A stretch of 64,000 bases of DNA from JBGTGG01 sp964398945 (GCA_964398945.1 CAYNOT010000008.1:147913-211912); one strand, 5' to 3'. Positions 1 to 8,957 are shown, numbered from the stretch's first letter. Numbers and translations: made by a program. The notes: generated from the sequence alone by a model not told the origin.

Positions 1-373
1 GTAACCGGAATTGGAGGTTTGTAATTTTAGTGATATTGGATGAATCTACGCGGGCTATTTTCTTGTTGAACCTGGCCTGTATTTTTCCTTTTTTCCGCTG
101 GTATTTTTCGGGATCAAAACGTTTTTCACCATAATTGTACAATCCCACCAATGGCGAAATCGGTAACCAAAGCATTCTACGGTTGGTTTCCTGGCTATAC
201 AGGTTGTTCAATTCATTTTTTGGGATATCTTTTTTTGAAACATCTTTGGCCGCTACAATGCGTTGGCGTAGCAAAAGCTTTTCATCATTTTTGAGATACT
301 GAACCCCTAAACATCCCGTGAGAAACGGGATAAGGCAGATGTAAAGAATATAATTAGTTTTGTTAATCCTCAA
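1..373 (-). CDS. tamL: TamL-type outer-membrane assembly lipoprotein, N-terminal part (partial)
   Basis: The minus-strand frame is open from the left window edge to a TTG start at 373, about 124 codons. A purine-rich AGAAGGA lies just upstream of the TTG and there is no closer ATG in frame. The N-terminus is a hydrophobic signal ending in a lipobox (LTGC). A basic segment follows, rich in Lys and Arg, with an SPLVGLYNYGEKRFDPEK-like stretch typical of the Bacteroidota BamA/TamA-family lipoprotein TamL. The family inserts or assembles proteins in the outer membrane through a C-terminal Omp85 barrel, which here would lie outside the window. The gene is divergent from the SpoU methyltransferase with only 11 bp between starts. 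That arrangement is, from memory, common for tamL. The assignment rests on the N-terminus only. Confidence 0.6.
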   Translation of the reverse strand, partial: MRINKTNYILYICLIPFLTGCLGVQYLKNDEKLLLRQRIVAAKDVSKKDIPKNELNNLYSQETNRRMLWLPISPLVGLYNYGEKRFDPEKYQRKKGKIQARFNKKIARVDSSNITKITNLQFRL

Positions 374-384
374 GTCCTTCTGTA

Positions 385-1128
385 ATGATCGCCAAAGCAA
401 AAATCAAGTTCATCAAATCATTGCAAATAAAGAAATACCGCACTCAGGAACAATGCTTTATCGTTGAAGGGGCCAAAAGTATTTCAGAATTAATTGAATC
501 GGATTTTGTGGTACGAGAGGTTTATGGCACCAAAGCTTATTTGGATTCTTACGCCCATTTGCTGGGCAAGCAAAAAATTTACGTTGATGAGGTCTCCGTT
601 CACGATTTGCAATCGATGGGAAGTTTTAAAACCAACGAATCTGCCCTGGCAATCGCTGAAATGAAGGGCAACAACCAACCCACTCTGGCGGACACGGAGT
701 ATGGATTGGTACTTGATGATATTCGGGACCCCGGAAACTTCGGTACGATTATCCGTACAGCCGATTGGTATGGTATCTCCAAAATAATTGCTTCCCCGGA
801 TTCAGTGGATGTGTACAATCCCAAAGTTATTGCTGCGTCAATGGGTTCGTTTACCCGAACCACTATTTTCTATACGGATTTGGTAAGGTATGTTTCGGAC
901 TATAAAGGAAATGTTTATGGTGCATTTCTGAACGGTGAAAATATTTATGCAACCCCCTTCGATAAAGGAGGGTTGCTTGTGATGGGAAATGAATCCAATG
1001 GAATTTCAAAAGGGTTGCATTCGTTGATAACAAAGCGCATTACCATTCCCCGGATTGGTAGGGCAGAGTCGTTGAATGTGGCCACCGCCACTGCCATTAT
1101 ACTGGACAATGTGAGGAGGAAAGGATAG
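385..1128 (+). CDS. SpoU/TrmH-family RNA 2'-O-methyltransferase
   Basis: A 247-residue SPOUT methyltransferase. It has an N-terminal RNA-binding substrate domain (about residues 1-95, with the FIVEGAKSISE signature) and a C-terminal knotted catalytic domain. Motif 1 is around residues 110-128 (DDIRDPGNFGTIIRTAD), motif 2 is LLVMGNESNGIS, and motif 3 is the IPRIGRAESLNVATATAI region near the C-terminus. The family transfers methyl from S-adenosylmethionine to ribose 2'-OH in rRNA or tRNA. The exact target base cannot be told from sequence. Full length for the family. The ATG at 385 is 11 bp from the divergent tamL start. Confidence 0.9.
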   Translation: MIAKAKIKFIKSLQIKKYRTQEQCFIVEGAKSISELIESDFVVREVYGTKAYLDSYAHLLGKQKIYVDEVSVHDLQSMGSFKTNESALAIAEMKGNNQPTLADTEYGLVLDDIRDPGNFGTIIRTADWYGISKIIASPDSVDVYNPKVIAASMGSFTRTTIFYTDLVRYVSDYKGNVYGAFLNGENIYATPFDKGGLLVMGNESNGISKGLHSLITKRITIPRIGRAESLNVATATAIILDNVRRKG

Positions 1129-1157
1129 TTAGTGAGTTGTTGCTTAATTAGTGGGTT

Positions 1158-1940
1158 TCAAAAAATAGATTGACTCTTTTTTGCAGCTTCTTCACTGATT
1201 TTTTCTGCTTGCTCTTTGCCAAGGTAATTGTCAATCAAGTAATGCCCCAGATAGATTAGCGGTGTTAGCAGAATAGCGATACCAAACTTGTAGATGTAGT
1301 TGGTGATACCAATTGCAATAATCTGGTGATTGGTAAAAATTCCATAGAAGGCGATGAACAGCACAACAAAACTATCGACAAACTGGGAGACCAGTGTTGA
1401 CCCCGTTGCGCGAAGCCATAGCATTTTGCTGCCCGTCATTCTCCTTAGTTTTTGAAACACATAGACATCTACGAGCTGGCCCACCAGAAACGCTATTAAT
1501 GAGCCCACGATTATACGTAACCCTTGTCCGAAGATTGTATTGTACGCATGTTCAATATCGAAGTCGTTTCCTTTGGGGTCTTTCCCATACGCATTTAACC
1601 AGAAGTCGGCAGGGGAAAGGAGCATGGTCAGGAAGATAACGGCAAATGCATACGCGATTAACCCGGCTGTGAAATAACTTATTTTCCTGACACCTGGCTT
1701 GCCAAAATATTCATTGATCAAATCGGTTGTAACAAAAACAATGGGCCAAATGATTGCACCTGCTGTCAGATTGAAATCCATAGTAAAGCCAAGGATGTTC
1801 AGTTGGGCGGGCTGGAAACCAAAAGTCCCTTCGGCAGAGAATATTTTAACGCCAATCATTTCCGCCAGTAAGGCATTGGTAATGAATATCCCGGAAAGGA
1901 TAATGAATAGATTGTTTTTCTTACGGCTTTCTGTGGTCAA
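1158..1940 (-). CDS. yhhQ: Queuosine precursor transporter (YhhQ/VUT family)
   Basis: A 260-residue polytopic inner-membrane protein with about six hydrophobic segments. It shows the family signatures: the VTTDLINEYFG segment after the second or third helix, and later VGQLVDVYVFQ and a Ser/Gln/Phe-Val-Asp motif (SQFVDSFVV). The family takes up queuine, preQ0 or preQ1 for tRNA modification. The start is 15 bp from the stop of rnz, which lies upstream on the same strand, so the two are probably cotranscribed. That spacing leaves no room for a preQ1 riboswitch, so any control must come from further upstream. Confidence 0.85.
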   Translation of the reverse strand: MTTESRKKNNLFIILSGIFITNALLAEMIGVKIFSAEGTFGFQPAQLNILGFTMDFNLTAGAIIWPIVFVTTDLINEYFGKPGVRKISYFTAGLIAYAFAVIFLTMLLSPADFWLNAYGKDPKGNDFDIEHAYNTIFGQGLRIIVGSLIAFLVGQLVDVYVFQKLRRMTGSKMLWLRATGSTLVSQFVDSFVVLFIAFYGIFTNHQIIAIGITNYIYKFGIAILLTPLIYLGHYLIDNYLGKEQAEKISEEAAKKSQSIF

Positions 1941-1955
1941 TCCTAAAATTTTATA

Positions 1956-2873
1956 TTATTCTTTAACCGAAAATGTCAGTCCTTCATGAGCAAGATAAGC
2001 ATCTTTAAATATATTTTTTGCTTCTTCGAGCAGGGGATTAAGGTCTTTGTAGCGCGCAGAGAAATGGCCAATCAACAATTTTCCAACGTTGGCTTTTCGG
2101 GCAATCATTGCAGCTTGCTCTGCCGTTGCGTGATGTGTCTCGATAGCTTTTAAAGCATCTTCATTCATAAAGGTTGCTTCGTGGTAAAGGATGTCCACAC
2201 CTTCAATGTGTTTTACTATAGCTTCCTGATAAGCAGTGTCCGAGCAGTAGGCATAACTTCGCGAGCGTTTGGGGTCAAGCGTTAAGGACTTATTTGTGTA
2301 GCGAACGGTCCCATTTCCATCCAGAATATCTTTGCCTTCTTTCAACTCAATAATTTCCTGAAAGGACAGGTTTTCAGGTAACGTTTCTTTATTGATTTTT
2401 CGCGGCTTTTGTTTCTCTTTAAATAAAAACCCTGAACACATTATTCTGTGGACAAGTGGAATGGAGGTAATGATTATCTTTTCATCTTCAAATAAAATTT
2501 CCGTTTCATTTGCTTTCATGCAATGAAAGATGATTTTAAAACTCAATGCTGAATCGGCATACTTCAAATGTTGCAGGATGATTTCATCCAACCCTTTATG
2601 ACTGTATAAATGCAAGTCGGCTGTTCGTTTGTGGAGGTGCATCGAAAATAACAACCCCATCAAACCCAGATAATGGTCGCCATGCAAATGGCTGATAAAA
2701 ATGTGGTTGAGCCGTGCGCGGCTAATCTGATACCGCATCAGCTGGATTTGTGCCCCTTCGCCACAATCCACCAGGAACTGTCGGTTCTGTATTTCAACAA
2801 ATTGAGCAGACGGATGTCTTCCATAGGCCGGAAGGGCTCCGTTTGATCCCAGTATGGTTATTTTAAAAGGCAT
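1956..2873 (-). CDS. rnz: Ribonuclease Z
   Basis: A 305-residue metallo-beta-lactamase-fold tRNA 3' endonuclease, the usual length of the short bacterial form. The zinc motif HLHGDH gives His62, His64, Asp66 and His67. Further metal ligands fit the later CSDTAYQE and LIGHFSARY segments. The N-terminus (MPFKITILGSNGALPAYGRHPSAQ) is typical of the family. The enzyme trims 3' trailers from tRNA precursors. That matters here, because the one tRNA in this window has no encoded CCA. Directly upstream of the transporter gene and probably in the same transcript. A terminator separates it from the STAS gene upstream. Confidence 0.93.
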   Translation of the reverse strand: MPFKITILGSNGALPAYGRHPSAQFVEIQNRQFLVDCGEGAQIQLMRYQISRARLNHIFISHLHGDHYLGLMGLLFSMHLHKRTADLHLYSHKGLDEIILQHLKYADSALSFKIIFHCMKANETEILFEDEKIIITSIPLVHRIMCSGFLFKEKQKPRKINKETLPENLSFQEIIELKEGKDILDGNGTVRYTNKSLTLDPKRSRSYAYCSDTAYQEAIVKHIEGVDILYHEATFMNEDALKAIETHHATAEQAAMIARKANVGKLLIGHFSARYKDLNPLLEEAKNIFKDAYLAHEGLTFSVKE

Positions 2874-2881
2874 ATCGAAAT

Positions 2882-2914
2882 AAAAAAAAAGACCAAAACC
2901 CGAAGGTCCTGGTC
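2882..2914 (-). terminator. Rho-independent terminator after the STAS gene
   Basis: On the minus strand a GACCA...TGGTC stem with inner GGACC/GGTTT pairing and a TTCG loop (2891-2914) is followed by a run of nine T (plus-strand A at 2882-2890). It lies between the STAS gene and rnz and would end STAS transcription. Confidence 0.75.
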
Positions 2915-2937
2915 AAATTTAAATGGGTTGATGTTTA

Positions 2938-3318
2938 TTAATTTTCGTCAGAACTCTTCAGGTCTTTTTCGATTTCATGCATGAACACGGCATCGATCGC
3001 CTCTTCCACTTTTGGTAAAATGGTCAGCACACTATCGAGTTGTGATATTTTTATAAGTTTTAAGGTGTGGTCAGAAAGGCTCGTCAAAACAAAAATCCCG
3101 CCTTCTTCCTGTAGGATACGATTGCCGACCAGCAATGCACTTAACCCGGATGAGTCGGTATATTTTACTTCCGATAAATCGAGAATGATATTACCGGCAC
3201 CTTCTGCATGCAAGGTAATCAACTCCGACTTGAGGGATGGGGCAACACTGCTGTCTAATTTCTCTTCGTGTAAACGAACCAAACAGTACTTCTCTTGCTT
3301 ATCGATTGTATACTTCAT
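2938..3318 (-). CDS. STAS-domain protein (anti-sigma factor antagonist family)
   Basis: A 126-residue single STAS domain. It carries the phosphorylation-site loop DSSGLSALL (Ser56/Ser57) after a hydrophobic strand (NIILDLSEVKYT), as in SpoIIAA/RsbV proteins. These bind a partner-switching anti-sigma kinase and are released or captured according to Ser phosphorylation. The last ~15 residues are acidic and polar. No RsbW-like kinase or PP2C phosphatase is encoded next to it, so the partner is elsewhere. A 26-bp gap to purC, which lies upstream on the same strand, suggests co-transcription. A strong terminator follows the gene. Confidence 0.85.
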   Translation of the reverse strand: MKYTIDKQEKYCLVRLHEEKLDSSVAPSLKSELITLHAEGAGNIILDLSEVKYTDSSGLSALLVGNRILQEEGGIFVLTSLSDHTLKLIKISQLDSVLTILPKVEEAIDAVFMHEIEKDLKSSDEN

Positions 3319-3344
3319 GTCTTAAATTTGGGCTTAAAGGTACT

Positions 3345-4280
3345 TCATTTTATTGAATTAATAATGCTTTCTTCAATTCGTTCAAGGATGTTTGTATCGT
3401 CAATATTTTGGAGCGGTTCGCCCCGGACTTGTTGATACAGCTCTTTATAGCGTTCTGAAATGGAGGCCACTACAGCATCGGTCATTTCGGGGACTTGCTG
3501 CCCCTCCTTTCCCTGAAAACCATTTTCAATCAGCCATTGCCGCACAAATTCTTTTGAAAGTTGTTTTTGTGCTTCACCTTTTTGCTGACGATCTGTGTAG
3601 CCTTCTTTATAAAAATACCGGCTGGAGTCTGGTGTGTGTACTTCGTCTATTAAATAAATCGTGCCGTTGTTTTCACCAAATTCGTACTTCGTATCGACTA
3701 AGATCAAACCACGTTCGGCAGCCATCTCCGTTCCTTTCGCAAACAAGGCGAGCGTATATTTTTCCAGGATGCCATAATCCTTTTCTGAAACGATACCGCG
3801 GCTTAAAATTTCCTCACGGGAAATATCCTCATCATGGCCAACCGATGCTTTTGTGGTAGGCGTGATGATGGGGGTGGGAAGTTTATCATTTTCTTTCAAT
3901 CCTTCTGGTAAAGGCACACCACATACCGACCGCTTCCCGCTTTTATATTCACGCCACGCATGGCCGGCCAGGTAGCCGCGCACCACCATTTCAACAGCAA
4001 AGGGTTTACATTGATAACCGATAGTTACATTGGGATCGGGTGTTGCCACCACCCAGTTGGGAACAATTGATTTGGTTTGTTCAAGGTTGTAGGCTGCAAT
4101 TTGATTGAGGATGCGGCCTTTATCCGGAATAGCCCTTGGCAACACCACATCGAAGGCGGAAATCCTATCCGTGGCCACAAGTGCCATCAGGTTCCCAAAA
4201 TAATATACGTCCCTTACTTTACCTCTGTAAAAACCGGTTTGGTTCGGGAAGTTGAAATGTGTTTCTTTAATTGCCTTCAT
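3345..4280 (-). CDS. purC: Phosphoribosylaminoimidazole-succinocarboxamide synthase
   Basis: A 311-residue SAICAR synthetase that joins aspartate to CAIR with ATP in purine synthesis. Visible motifs are the ATP-binding loop GKVRDVY (about residues 20-26), TDRISAFDVVLP, the CAIR/Asp-binding region with GHDEDISREEI, and VDTKYEFG. It is the longer (~300 residue) form found in Bacteroidota and yeast, not the ~240-residue E. coli form. The start codon overlaps the 3' end of the upstream YwqK-repeat gene by 14 bp, so the two are translationally close. purL is also in this window but far away (38.9-42.6 kb). Confidence 0.95.
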   Translation of the reverse strand: MKAIKETHFNFPNQTGFYRGKVRDVYYFGNLMALVATDRISAFDVVLPRAIPDKGRILNQIAAYNLEQTKSIVPNWVVATPDPNVTIGYQCKPFAVEMVVRGYLAGHAWREYKSGKRSVCGVPLPEGLKENDKLPTPIITPTTKASVGHDEDISREEILSRGIVSEKDYGILEKYTLALFAKGTEMAAERGLILVDTKYEFGENNGTIYLIDEVHTPDSSRYFYKEGYTDRQQKGEAQKQLSKEFVRQWLIENGFQGKEGQQVPEMTDAVVASISERYKELYQQVRGEPLQNIDDTNILERIEESIINSIK

Positions 4281-5598
4281 CAGGGATGGTTTGGACTAGG
4301 TTTCCGGCTTTAAAAATATAGGTTTTTAACAAATTTCCTTCTTCATCAAATGCTTTCCATTCCCCGTGTTTTTTATCCCCCACATAATCGCCCCGTTCCT
4401 GAATCTTTCCTGTCGGATAATAGCTTGTAAACATACCCTGTTTCCTGCTGGATTTATACTCGGTCACCGACAATAGTTTTCCATTCTCATCGAATGTTTT
4501 GGTTGGCCCGGCCAATAAATGGAACTTATAGGTTTGCTCCATTTTTATTTTCCCGGAAGGGTAGTAGGTATACCGGATGCCATGCAGTTTCCCTTTGTCG
4601 TAGGTTTCTTTTATGGAAGGTGTGGTGCCGTTTTCGAAATAGTATGTCCAGGTGCCATCCGGTTTTCCATTCTTGAATTGTTTGGAGGAGATTGCTTTTC
4701 CTGTTGTTTCAGAATACTCGGTAATGGTTGTGCTGACTTTGTCCATTCCGATTACTTCCTTTGCTTGGATTTTTCCCCCAGGATAGTAGTCAATATTTGT
4801 CCCGGTTTTTTTCCCACCGGAGTAATTGTATTTATGTTGAAGGGATCCATCTGCGTAGTACGCAATATTTTCCCCTTCCATTGCCCCGTTTTTAAAATGC
4901 CCGATCAAAACTAACTGGCCATTCTTATCATGTACCTTATATTCCCCGTTCTTTTTTCCGTCTTCCATCAAAGAAGAAGTTTCCAATTGTCCGTTGGGGA
5001 AATAGGTCTTAAAAGAATTGGCGAGTACACCGTCTATATAAACACCTTCGGTTTCTACATTACCATTGTCGTAGTAGGTGCGGCTTATCCCATTCACTTT
5101 TCCATTGGCGTAATTGATTTCTTTTTTGATTTTTCCGTTCGGATAATATTCCGTTATAAGTCCATCGGGTTTTCCTTTTTTGAAAACGGTTTGTCCGCGC
5201 AAGGCCCCGCTGCTATAATAAAGCTGGATGCTGTCAACAAGGCGGTCATTTTTGTAATATGCAGTTTGGATAGGGGCGCCTTCTTCATCATATACTTCTA
5301 CTTTTCCTTCGCGCATGCCGTCCACAAAAATAATCTTGCGGGAAGGATTGCCATTCGGATGGAAGTCTGTGAATACACCTGATTTTCTCCCATTCACAAA
5401 GTTGCCATCCACCATCAGGTTTCCATTTTCCCAATAGCGTTGATAGTGCCCTACATATACGGAATTATCTTGTGGATCAACATAGTACTTTTCCTGAAGC
5501 GAAGTTTTTTGTGGGTCATAATACGTGCGTACTTCCTTTTGGGAAAAGGCAGGTATCGAAATTAAAATCGATAAAAAGGAAAACAGGTACCGGTTCAT
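4267..5598 (-). CDS. Secreted MORN/YwqK-type repeat protein
   Basis: 443 residues. It starts with a signal peptide (MNRYLFSFLSILISIPAFSQ) and then consists of about 14-16 tandem ~23-residue repeats of the form G.Y..YYPNGKI..E..Y.NGK..G. These match the MORN_2 / YwqK family, sometimes annotated as toxin-antitoxin system YwqK-family antitoxin. In Bacteroidota such proteins are common, exported and of unknown function. No toxin is adjacent, so I would not infer a toxin-antitoxin role. Its 3' end overlaps the purC start by 14 bp. Confidence 0.8.
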   Translation of the reverse strand: MNRYLFSFLSILISIPAFSQKEVRTYYDPQKTSLQEKYYVDPQDNSVYVGHYQRYWENGNLMVDGNFVNGRKSGVFTDFHPNGNPSRKIIFVDGMREGKVEVYDEEGAPIQTAYYKNDRLVDSIQLYYSSGALRGQTVFKKGKPDGLITEYYPNGKIKKEINYANGKVNGISRTYYDNGNVETEGVYIDGVLANSFKTYFPNGQLETSSLMEDGKKNGEYKVHDKNGQLVLIGHFKNGAMEGENIAYYADGSLQHKYNYSGGKKTGTNIDYYPGGKIQAKEVIGMDKVSTTITEYSETTGKAISSKQFKNGKPDGTWTYYFENGTTPSIKETYDKGKLHGIRYTYYPSGKIKMEQTYKFHLLAGPTKTFDENGKLLSVTEYKSSRKQGMFTSYYPTGKIQERGDYVGDKKHGEWKAFDEEGNLLKTYIFKAGNLVQTIPDEGN

Positions 5599-5650
5599 AA
5601 TACTGTCGTGTTGAAAAGCTTACTAACGATTAATGTATCGACATGGTATA

Positions 5651-6829
5651 TCAATTCATATTTTCAATCACCATCGCAGAAGCACCACCACCGCCATTGC
5701 AAATACCGGCTACACCAATCTTAGCGTTGTTTTGTTTCAATACGTTGATCAGCGTAGTAACGATCCTTGCCCCGGAAGCACCCAGCGGATGGCCGATTGC
5801 CACAGCACCACCGTTTACATTCACTTTGCCGGCATCGAGTTCCAGGTTTTTATTGTTGGCCAATGCTACTGCAGCAAACGCTTCATTGATTTCGTAATAT
5901 TCAACTTCCGATTTTTCAATGCCTGCATTTTTGATTGCTTTTGGAATGGCCAGTGAAGGTGCTGTTGTGAACCACATCGGATCTTGCGCTGCATCTGCAA
6001 AGCCTTTGATTTTTGCAATTGGTTTCAATCCCAATGCGTCTGCTTTCTCTTTGCTCATCAGCACCAATGCACAAGCGCCATCATTTAGCGTGGAAGCATT
6101 GGCGGCAGTCACCGTTCCATCTTTAGTAAACACTGCACGAAGGCCGGGTATTTTATCAAAGCTCACATTTTTGAATTCTTCATCTTCTGAAATTGTAATG
6201 GTGTTTCCTTTGCGATCGGTAATATCCACAGGCACTACTTCATCGTTGAACTTACCACTACTCCATGAAGCAGCAGAAAGTTTGTACGAATTGATGGCGT
6301 ACGCATCTTGCTCTTCACGACTGATGTTCATTTCCTTTGCAGTGTTATCGGCACACACACCCATCGCACAATGGCTATAGACATCCGTTAACCCATCGTG
6401 TTGCAGTCCATCGATCAATTCACTGTTTCCATACTTATAACCGGTACGCGCTTTCATTAAATAGTACGGGATGTTCGACATCGACTCCATACCGCCTGCA
6501 ACCACTACTTCATTTTGGCCTGTCATGATGGATTGCGCCCCAAACATAATCGCTTTCATTCCGGAAGCGCAAACTTTGTTTATCAATGTGCAGGGTATTT
6601 CAAAACCAAGGCCTGCGCCAACTGCTACTTGCGTAGCCGGGGCTTGTCCGAGGCCGGCACCGATGACATTGCCGATAAACAATTCTTGAATAAGCTTTGG
6701 ATCAACCCCCGCTTTTTCAACGGCTACTTTCACAGCGATAGAACCAAGCTGCACAGCAGTTAGCGATGATAGACTTCCGCCAAAACTTCCGATGGGTGTT
6801 CGAACGGCACTGATGATGTATACTTCCAT
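5651..6829 (-). CDS. atoB: Acetyl-CoA C-acetyltransferase (thiolase)
   Basis: A 392-residue thiolase of normal family length. The acylated Cys87 lies in NKVCASGMKA, the His motif is in GHPLGASGAR, and the second active-site Cys is in GICNGGGGASAMV near the C-terminus. MESMSNIPY matches biosynthetic/degradative acetoacetyl-CoA thiolases. It condenses two acetyl-CoA or cleaves acetoacetyl-CoA. No other beta-oxidation or ketone genes are adjacent, so the pathway direction is not clear. A repeat-rich spacer separates it from batC upstream. Confidence 0.9.
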   Translation of the reverse strand: MEVYIISAVRTPIGSFGGSLSSLTAVQLGSIAVKVAVEKAGVDPKLIQELFIGNVIGAGLGQAPATQVAVGAGLGFEIPCTLINKVCASGMKAIMFGAQSIMTGQNEVVVAGGMESMSNIPYYLMKARTGYKYGNSELIDGLQHDGLTDVYSHCAMGVCADNTAKEMNISREEQDAYAINSYKLSAASWSSGKFNDEVVPVDITDRKGNTITISEDEEFKNVSFDKIPGLRAVFTKDGTVTAANASTLNDGACALVLMSKEKADALGLKPIAKIKGFADAAQDPMWFTTAPSLAIPKAIKNAGIEKSEVEYYEINEAFAAVALANNKNLELDAGKVNVNGGAVAIGHPLGASGARIVTTLINVLKQNNAKIGVAGICNGGGGASAMVIENMN

Positions 6830-6833
6830 TTTT

Positions 6834-6969
6834 TAGTTGTTAATTATTAGTTGGTAGTTCTTAGTTAGTAGTTAGTAGTTAGTCGGGTAGTTGAAGTTGA
6901 AGTTTCAGCTTTCAAGTATACCGTTTCCAAATCTGGAACAACTAACAACTACTAACTAACAACTAATCC
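6834..6969. repeat. Imperfect inverted repeat built from TTAGTTGT / ACTAACAACT units
   Basis: The spacer between batC and the thiolase gene begins with stacked TAGTTAGTAG-type units (6834-6885) and ends with their reverse complement, ACTAACAACTACTAACTAAC (about 6938-6966). The two arms are ~30-50 bases and imperfect, so RNA from either strand could fold into a long hairpin. Such low-complexity inverted repeats often mark dispersed short repeats or act as terminators. Which applies here cannot be settled from one copy. Confidence 0.6.
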
Positions 6970-7806
6970 TTACCAGTCTGGTTTACTTTTATCTTTTGGC
7001 TTGGTTGCTTTTCTTTTATTTTGTTGCAGGTATTGTTTTTCCTGCGCTTTCATTGCTTCTAAAATCATGCGGGCTTTTTCAGGGGAAATCTTCATGTCTT
7101 CCAATTTTTTTTGAAGGTCGGGTGGCATGTTTTGTTTTTCTTCTTTATCCTTTTCTTCCTGCTGTTGCTCTTCAGATTTCTCTTCTTTGTTTTCCTGGTC
7201 TTTTTTCTCCTGGTCTTTCTTTTCCTTTTCCTGGTCCTTTTTTTCCTGGTCTTTCTTTTCTTGATCCTTCTTCTCCTGGTCTTTTTGCTCTTGATCTTTC
7301 TTCTCCTCGTCTTTCTTGTCTTGTTTATCCTGGTCTTTATTTTCTTGTTTATCTTTTTGTTGTTCTTCCTGCTTTTTCTTTTCGTCCAGTTTCTTCTTCA
7401 GCATTTCATAATTATAGCGCGCCTCATCGTTGGCAGGGTCCGCCTTGATGGATTGTTTGAAATAATTCAACGCTTGTTCGAATTTACCTTCGCGGTTGTC
7501 CAGTATGCCAAGTTGCTGGTATGCGCGGGACGAAATGCTTTTGTTTTTGCTATCGATCAGGCTTTGATATCCTTGTATGGAAGCCGTTGTATCTTTTGCT
7601 TTAAAATGGGCATTGGCCAGGTTTAACTTAACCCCTTCATCGGTCACCTCCAGCGAATCGATAAGTAGTTTGTATTTAGTGATGGCATTTTTATAATCAC
7701 CGGAAAGGTAGGCTTGTCTCGCTTCTTTCTTGAGTGCGTTTACTTTCCCAATGCTGGTGGGGTCAGTAATAAAGGTTGCCAAAAATATAGTAAGGATATA
7801 TTTCAA
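6970..7806 (-). CDS. batC: BatC-like TPR protein with a highly charged repeat
   Basis: 278 residues. A hydrophobic N-terminal signal is followed by about three TPR-like helical repeats (residues ~25-135; AYQQLGILDNREGKFEQALNYF is the clearest). Then comes a ~95-residue Lys/Glu/Asp/Gln tract made of KKDQE units, and a short C-terminal region with PPDLQKKLEDMKISPEKARMILEAM. TPR plus a low-complexity charged region directly after a BatB-type protein is the usual form of BatC in Bacteroidota aerotolerance (Bat) loci. The start overlaps the batB stop by 4 bp, so the genes are translationally coupled. The KKDQE repeats are prone to length variation. Confidence 0.75.
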   Translation of the reverse strand: MKYILTIFLATFITDPTSIGKVNALKKEARQAYLSGDYKNAITKYKLLIDSLEVTDEGVKLNLANAHFKAKDTTASIQGYQSLIDSKNKSISSRAYQQLGILDNREGKFEQALNYFKQSIKADPANDEARYNYEMLKKKLDEKKKQEEQQKDKQENKDQDKQDKKDEEKKDQEQKDQEKKDQEKKDQEKKDQEKEKKDQEKKDQENKEEKSEEQQQEEKDKEEKQNMPPDLQKKLEDMKISPEKARMILEAMKAQEKQYLQQNKRKATKPKDKSKPDW

Positions 7807-8771
7807 ATCCGGATGGTTTTAATGTTGATCAAAACATCTAACGCCAGTAGTAAAAGCGCAATTCCTAAAAAATAAAAATATTTGTTTGCGGTAACATCAA
7901 CAAACCTTGCCTCCCGAAGCTGGCCTTCAATGCTACCAATCGTATTGATTAACCGTGAAACATCGTTTCTGGTTTCATTGATCTCAAAGAATTGACCGCC
8001 AGTTTTGTTGGCCATCGATTTTAATGCGCTGGTATTTAACCTGGAAACCACAACATTTCCAGCATTGTCGGTTTTGAACTTGTTTCCATTATAGATTTTA
8101 CCACCCTGCTCTGTTCCTACACCGAGTGTAAAAAGTTTGATCCCTTTATTTTCGATTTCTTGTGCAATATCATTACGGTTTTCACCAAAATCTTCACCAT
8201 CACTGATCAAAACCACCACTTTGGACTTGGTTTCCGTTGGGGAGCCATCACTATCTTCCAATTTACTGAGTGCCAATTTTAAGGGCGGTGTAAAATCTGT
8301 CCCGGAGGCTGGCACCAGGCCGGTGTTCATAGTCTCAATAAAGAGGTGCAATGCATTTTGATCATACGTAAGCGGGCATTGCATAAATGCTTCTGAAGAG
8401 AAAATCACAATGCCAATCCGGTCGGAGCTAAAAGCATCCACAATTTTCTTCATTTCATACTTCACCTTTTCGATGCGTGTGGGTTGGATGTCAAAGGCAT
8501 CCATGGATTTGGAAAGGTCCACACAGAACATAATATCCTTGCCCACGGATTTTACTTCTTTTTTGGACTCACCAAAGGACGGTCCCAAAAATGCGATAAT
8601 CAAACACCCAAAAGCGAGTGTTCGCAAGATCAGTTTTACAAAAACATTGTAATAAGGAGTCTTGAGCGTATGGGCTACACGGATGATCCGCCAAAGATAG
8701 GCGACATACAACACCCCGAAAAGGAGGATAAAAAGCAGTTCAATCACACCAAAATCCCTATACCAAAGCAC
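7803..8771 (-). CDS. batB: BatB-like VWA-domain membrane protein
   Basis: 322 residues. Two N-terminal transmembrane helices (about 8-28 and 48-66), a von Willebrand A domain (about 85-290) and one C-terminal transmembrane helix. The metal-dependent adhesion site DLSKSMDAFD (DxSxS) and a later conserved Thr/Asp (ISDGEDFG) are intact. This is the architecture of BatA/BatB, inner-membrane proteins that expose a VWA domain to the periplasm. Together with BatC they are thought to help resistance to envelope or oxidative stress. Only one VWA gene is present here, and it begins its transcription unit opposite the ECF sigma gene, so batA, batD and batE are not in this cluster. Confidence 0.8.
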   Translation of the reverse strand: MLWYRDFGVIELLFILLFGVLYVAYLWRIIRVAHTLKTPYYNVFVKLILRTLAFGCLIIAFLGPSFGESKKEVKSVGKDIMFCVDLSKSMDAFDIQPTRIEKVKYEMKKIVDAFSSDRIGIVIFSSEAFMQCPLTYDQNALHLFIETMNTGLVPASGTDFTPPLKLALSKLEDSDGSPTETKSKVVVLISDGEDFGENRNDIAQEIENKGIKLFTLGVGTEQGGKIYNGNKFKTDNAGNVVVSRLNTSALKSMANKTGGQFFEINETRNDVSRLINTIGSIEGQLREARFVDVTANKYFYFLGIALLLLALDVLINIKTIRI

Positions 8772-8957
8772 GTTTCAACAGTTTTTTCAATCCGCAAGTT
8801 AACAATTATCCAATTGGCCATGCAAGCCCTTTTTGGGGTGTATTTTCATTAAATCGTTCAGAAAAACACACAGTAGCACAACGAATTACCAAGGGAAAAT
8901 ATTCTTGCCTGATTTTTTTTGTAACCTTTATGTACTTGTCCGGTAACTAAGGCGAAT

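Noticed and set aside
1941..1955. preQ1 riboswitch before the queuosine transporter
   Set aside because: Only 15 bp separate it from rnz, so there is no space for an aptamer.
4267..5598. Toxin-antitoxin role for the YwqK-repeat protein
   Set aside because: It is secreted, has only MORN-like repeats, and has no toxin neighbour.
7150..7400. Regular repeats resembling CRISPR
   Set aside because: They lie in frame inside batC and encode KKDQE units with no unique spacers.
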